Source of the DNA: Actinomyces viscosus
GTDB lineage: Bacteria; Bacteroidota; Bacteroidia; Flavobacteriales_D; Crocinitomicaceae
Direction: 5' to 3'
NCBI GenBank assembly: GCA_943326975.2
Contig: CALPVI020000115.1
Location: forward strand, 1-6,214
Length of the DNA: 6,214 bases
Under the pieces are notes generated by a model. That model was not told the origin of the DNA and ran no database searches. It saw nothing but the letters and a program-made list of their open reading frames with translations. Every line of letters begins with the position of its first letter. Position 1 is the first letter of the stretch. Both the position numbers and the translations under genes were made by a program. Below, piece by piece: positions 6,000 through 6,214 of this stretch.

Positions 6000-6214
6000 A
6001 TGAAGGCATACGTTTTTCCAGGTCAAGGAGCTCAATTCTCAGGAATGGGTAAGGATTTATATGAAAACTCTCCATTAGCTAAAGAATTATTTGATAAAGC
6101 AAATAAAGTTTTAGGATTTGAAATTACTAAAATAATGTTTGAAGGAACTGATGAAGAGCTTAAACAAACAAAAGTAACACAACCTGCTATTTTTTTACAT
6201 TCAACTATTTTAGC
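6000..6214 (+). CDS. fabD: Malonyl-CoA:ACP transacylase, N-terminal part (runs off window)
   Basis: The first 71 codons are present and the gene continues past the edge. FabD moves the malonyl group from CoA to acyl carrier protein, supplying the extender unit for type II fatty acid synthesis in the cytoplasm. The N-terminus MKAYVFPGQGAQFSGMGKDL has the family hallmark FPGQG(A/S)Q (6-12), whose glutamine takes part in the oxyanion hole. TQPAIFLHS (61-69) matches the conserved TQPA segment. The catalytic serine (GHSLGE motif) would be expected about 20 residues beyond the window end. An acyltransferase domain of a polyketide synthase begins similarly. The start at the protein N-terminus and the simple housekeeping context favour FabD. 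Confidence 0.92.
   Translation, partial: MKAYVFPGQGAQFSGMGKDLYENSPLAKELFDKANKVLGFEITKIMFEGTDEELKQTKVTQPAIFLHSTIL

Overview
The window looks like chromosomal DNA from an AT-rich member of the Bacteroidota, most likely a Flavobacteriaceae species. Four things point there. Several genes are preceded by the TAnnTTTG-type -7 promoter element of this phylum. Start codons sit in A-rich leaders without a clear Shine-Dalgarno sequence. One secreted protein is a Cys/Thr/Ser-rich multi-domain protein of the type these bacteria put on their surface. The core metabolic proteins also have Bacteroidota-like sequences. The species assignment is inference; no database search was possible.

Left part (1-2204, minus strand): two genes for exported proteins, apparently in one transcription unit. 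A small unrecognised secreted protein (1629-2027) is followed after 9 bases by a large surface or secreted protein (1619 down to the window edge). The larger one has a signal peptide, three related beta-rich repeats of about 125-160 residues and the start of an Ig/PKD-like module. Its C-terminus, where a type IX secretion sorting domain would be expected, lies outside the window.

Centre (2205-5206): a divergent pair of core-metabolism units. On the minus strand is the pyruvate dehydrogenase E1 beta subunit (2205-3182), with its own downstream terminator hairpin. On the plus strand are the two electron transfer flavoprotein subunits, etfB and etfA (3495-5206), closed by a terminator hairpin. 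The 312-base gap between them carries outward-facing -7 elements. Functionally, PDH makes acetyl-CoA from pyruvate, and ETF collects electrons from acyl-CoA dehydrogenases and passes them to the quinone pool.

Right part (5207-6214, plus strand): a bifunctional-nuclease-family (DUF151) protein with an acidic linker and a C-terminal UVR motif (5302-5895), a strong intrinsic terminator, then the first 71 codons of fabD, the malonyl-CoA:ACP transacylase of fatty acid synthesis.

Most of the window is ordinary housekeeping sequence. I see no CRISPR array, tRNA, rRNA, insertion sequence, phage gene or defence system. The parts least explained by known families are the small secreted protein and the repeat protein next to it.
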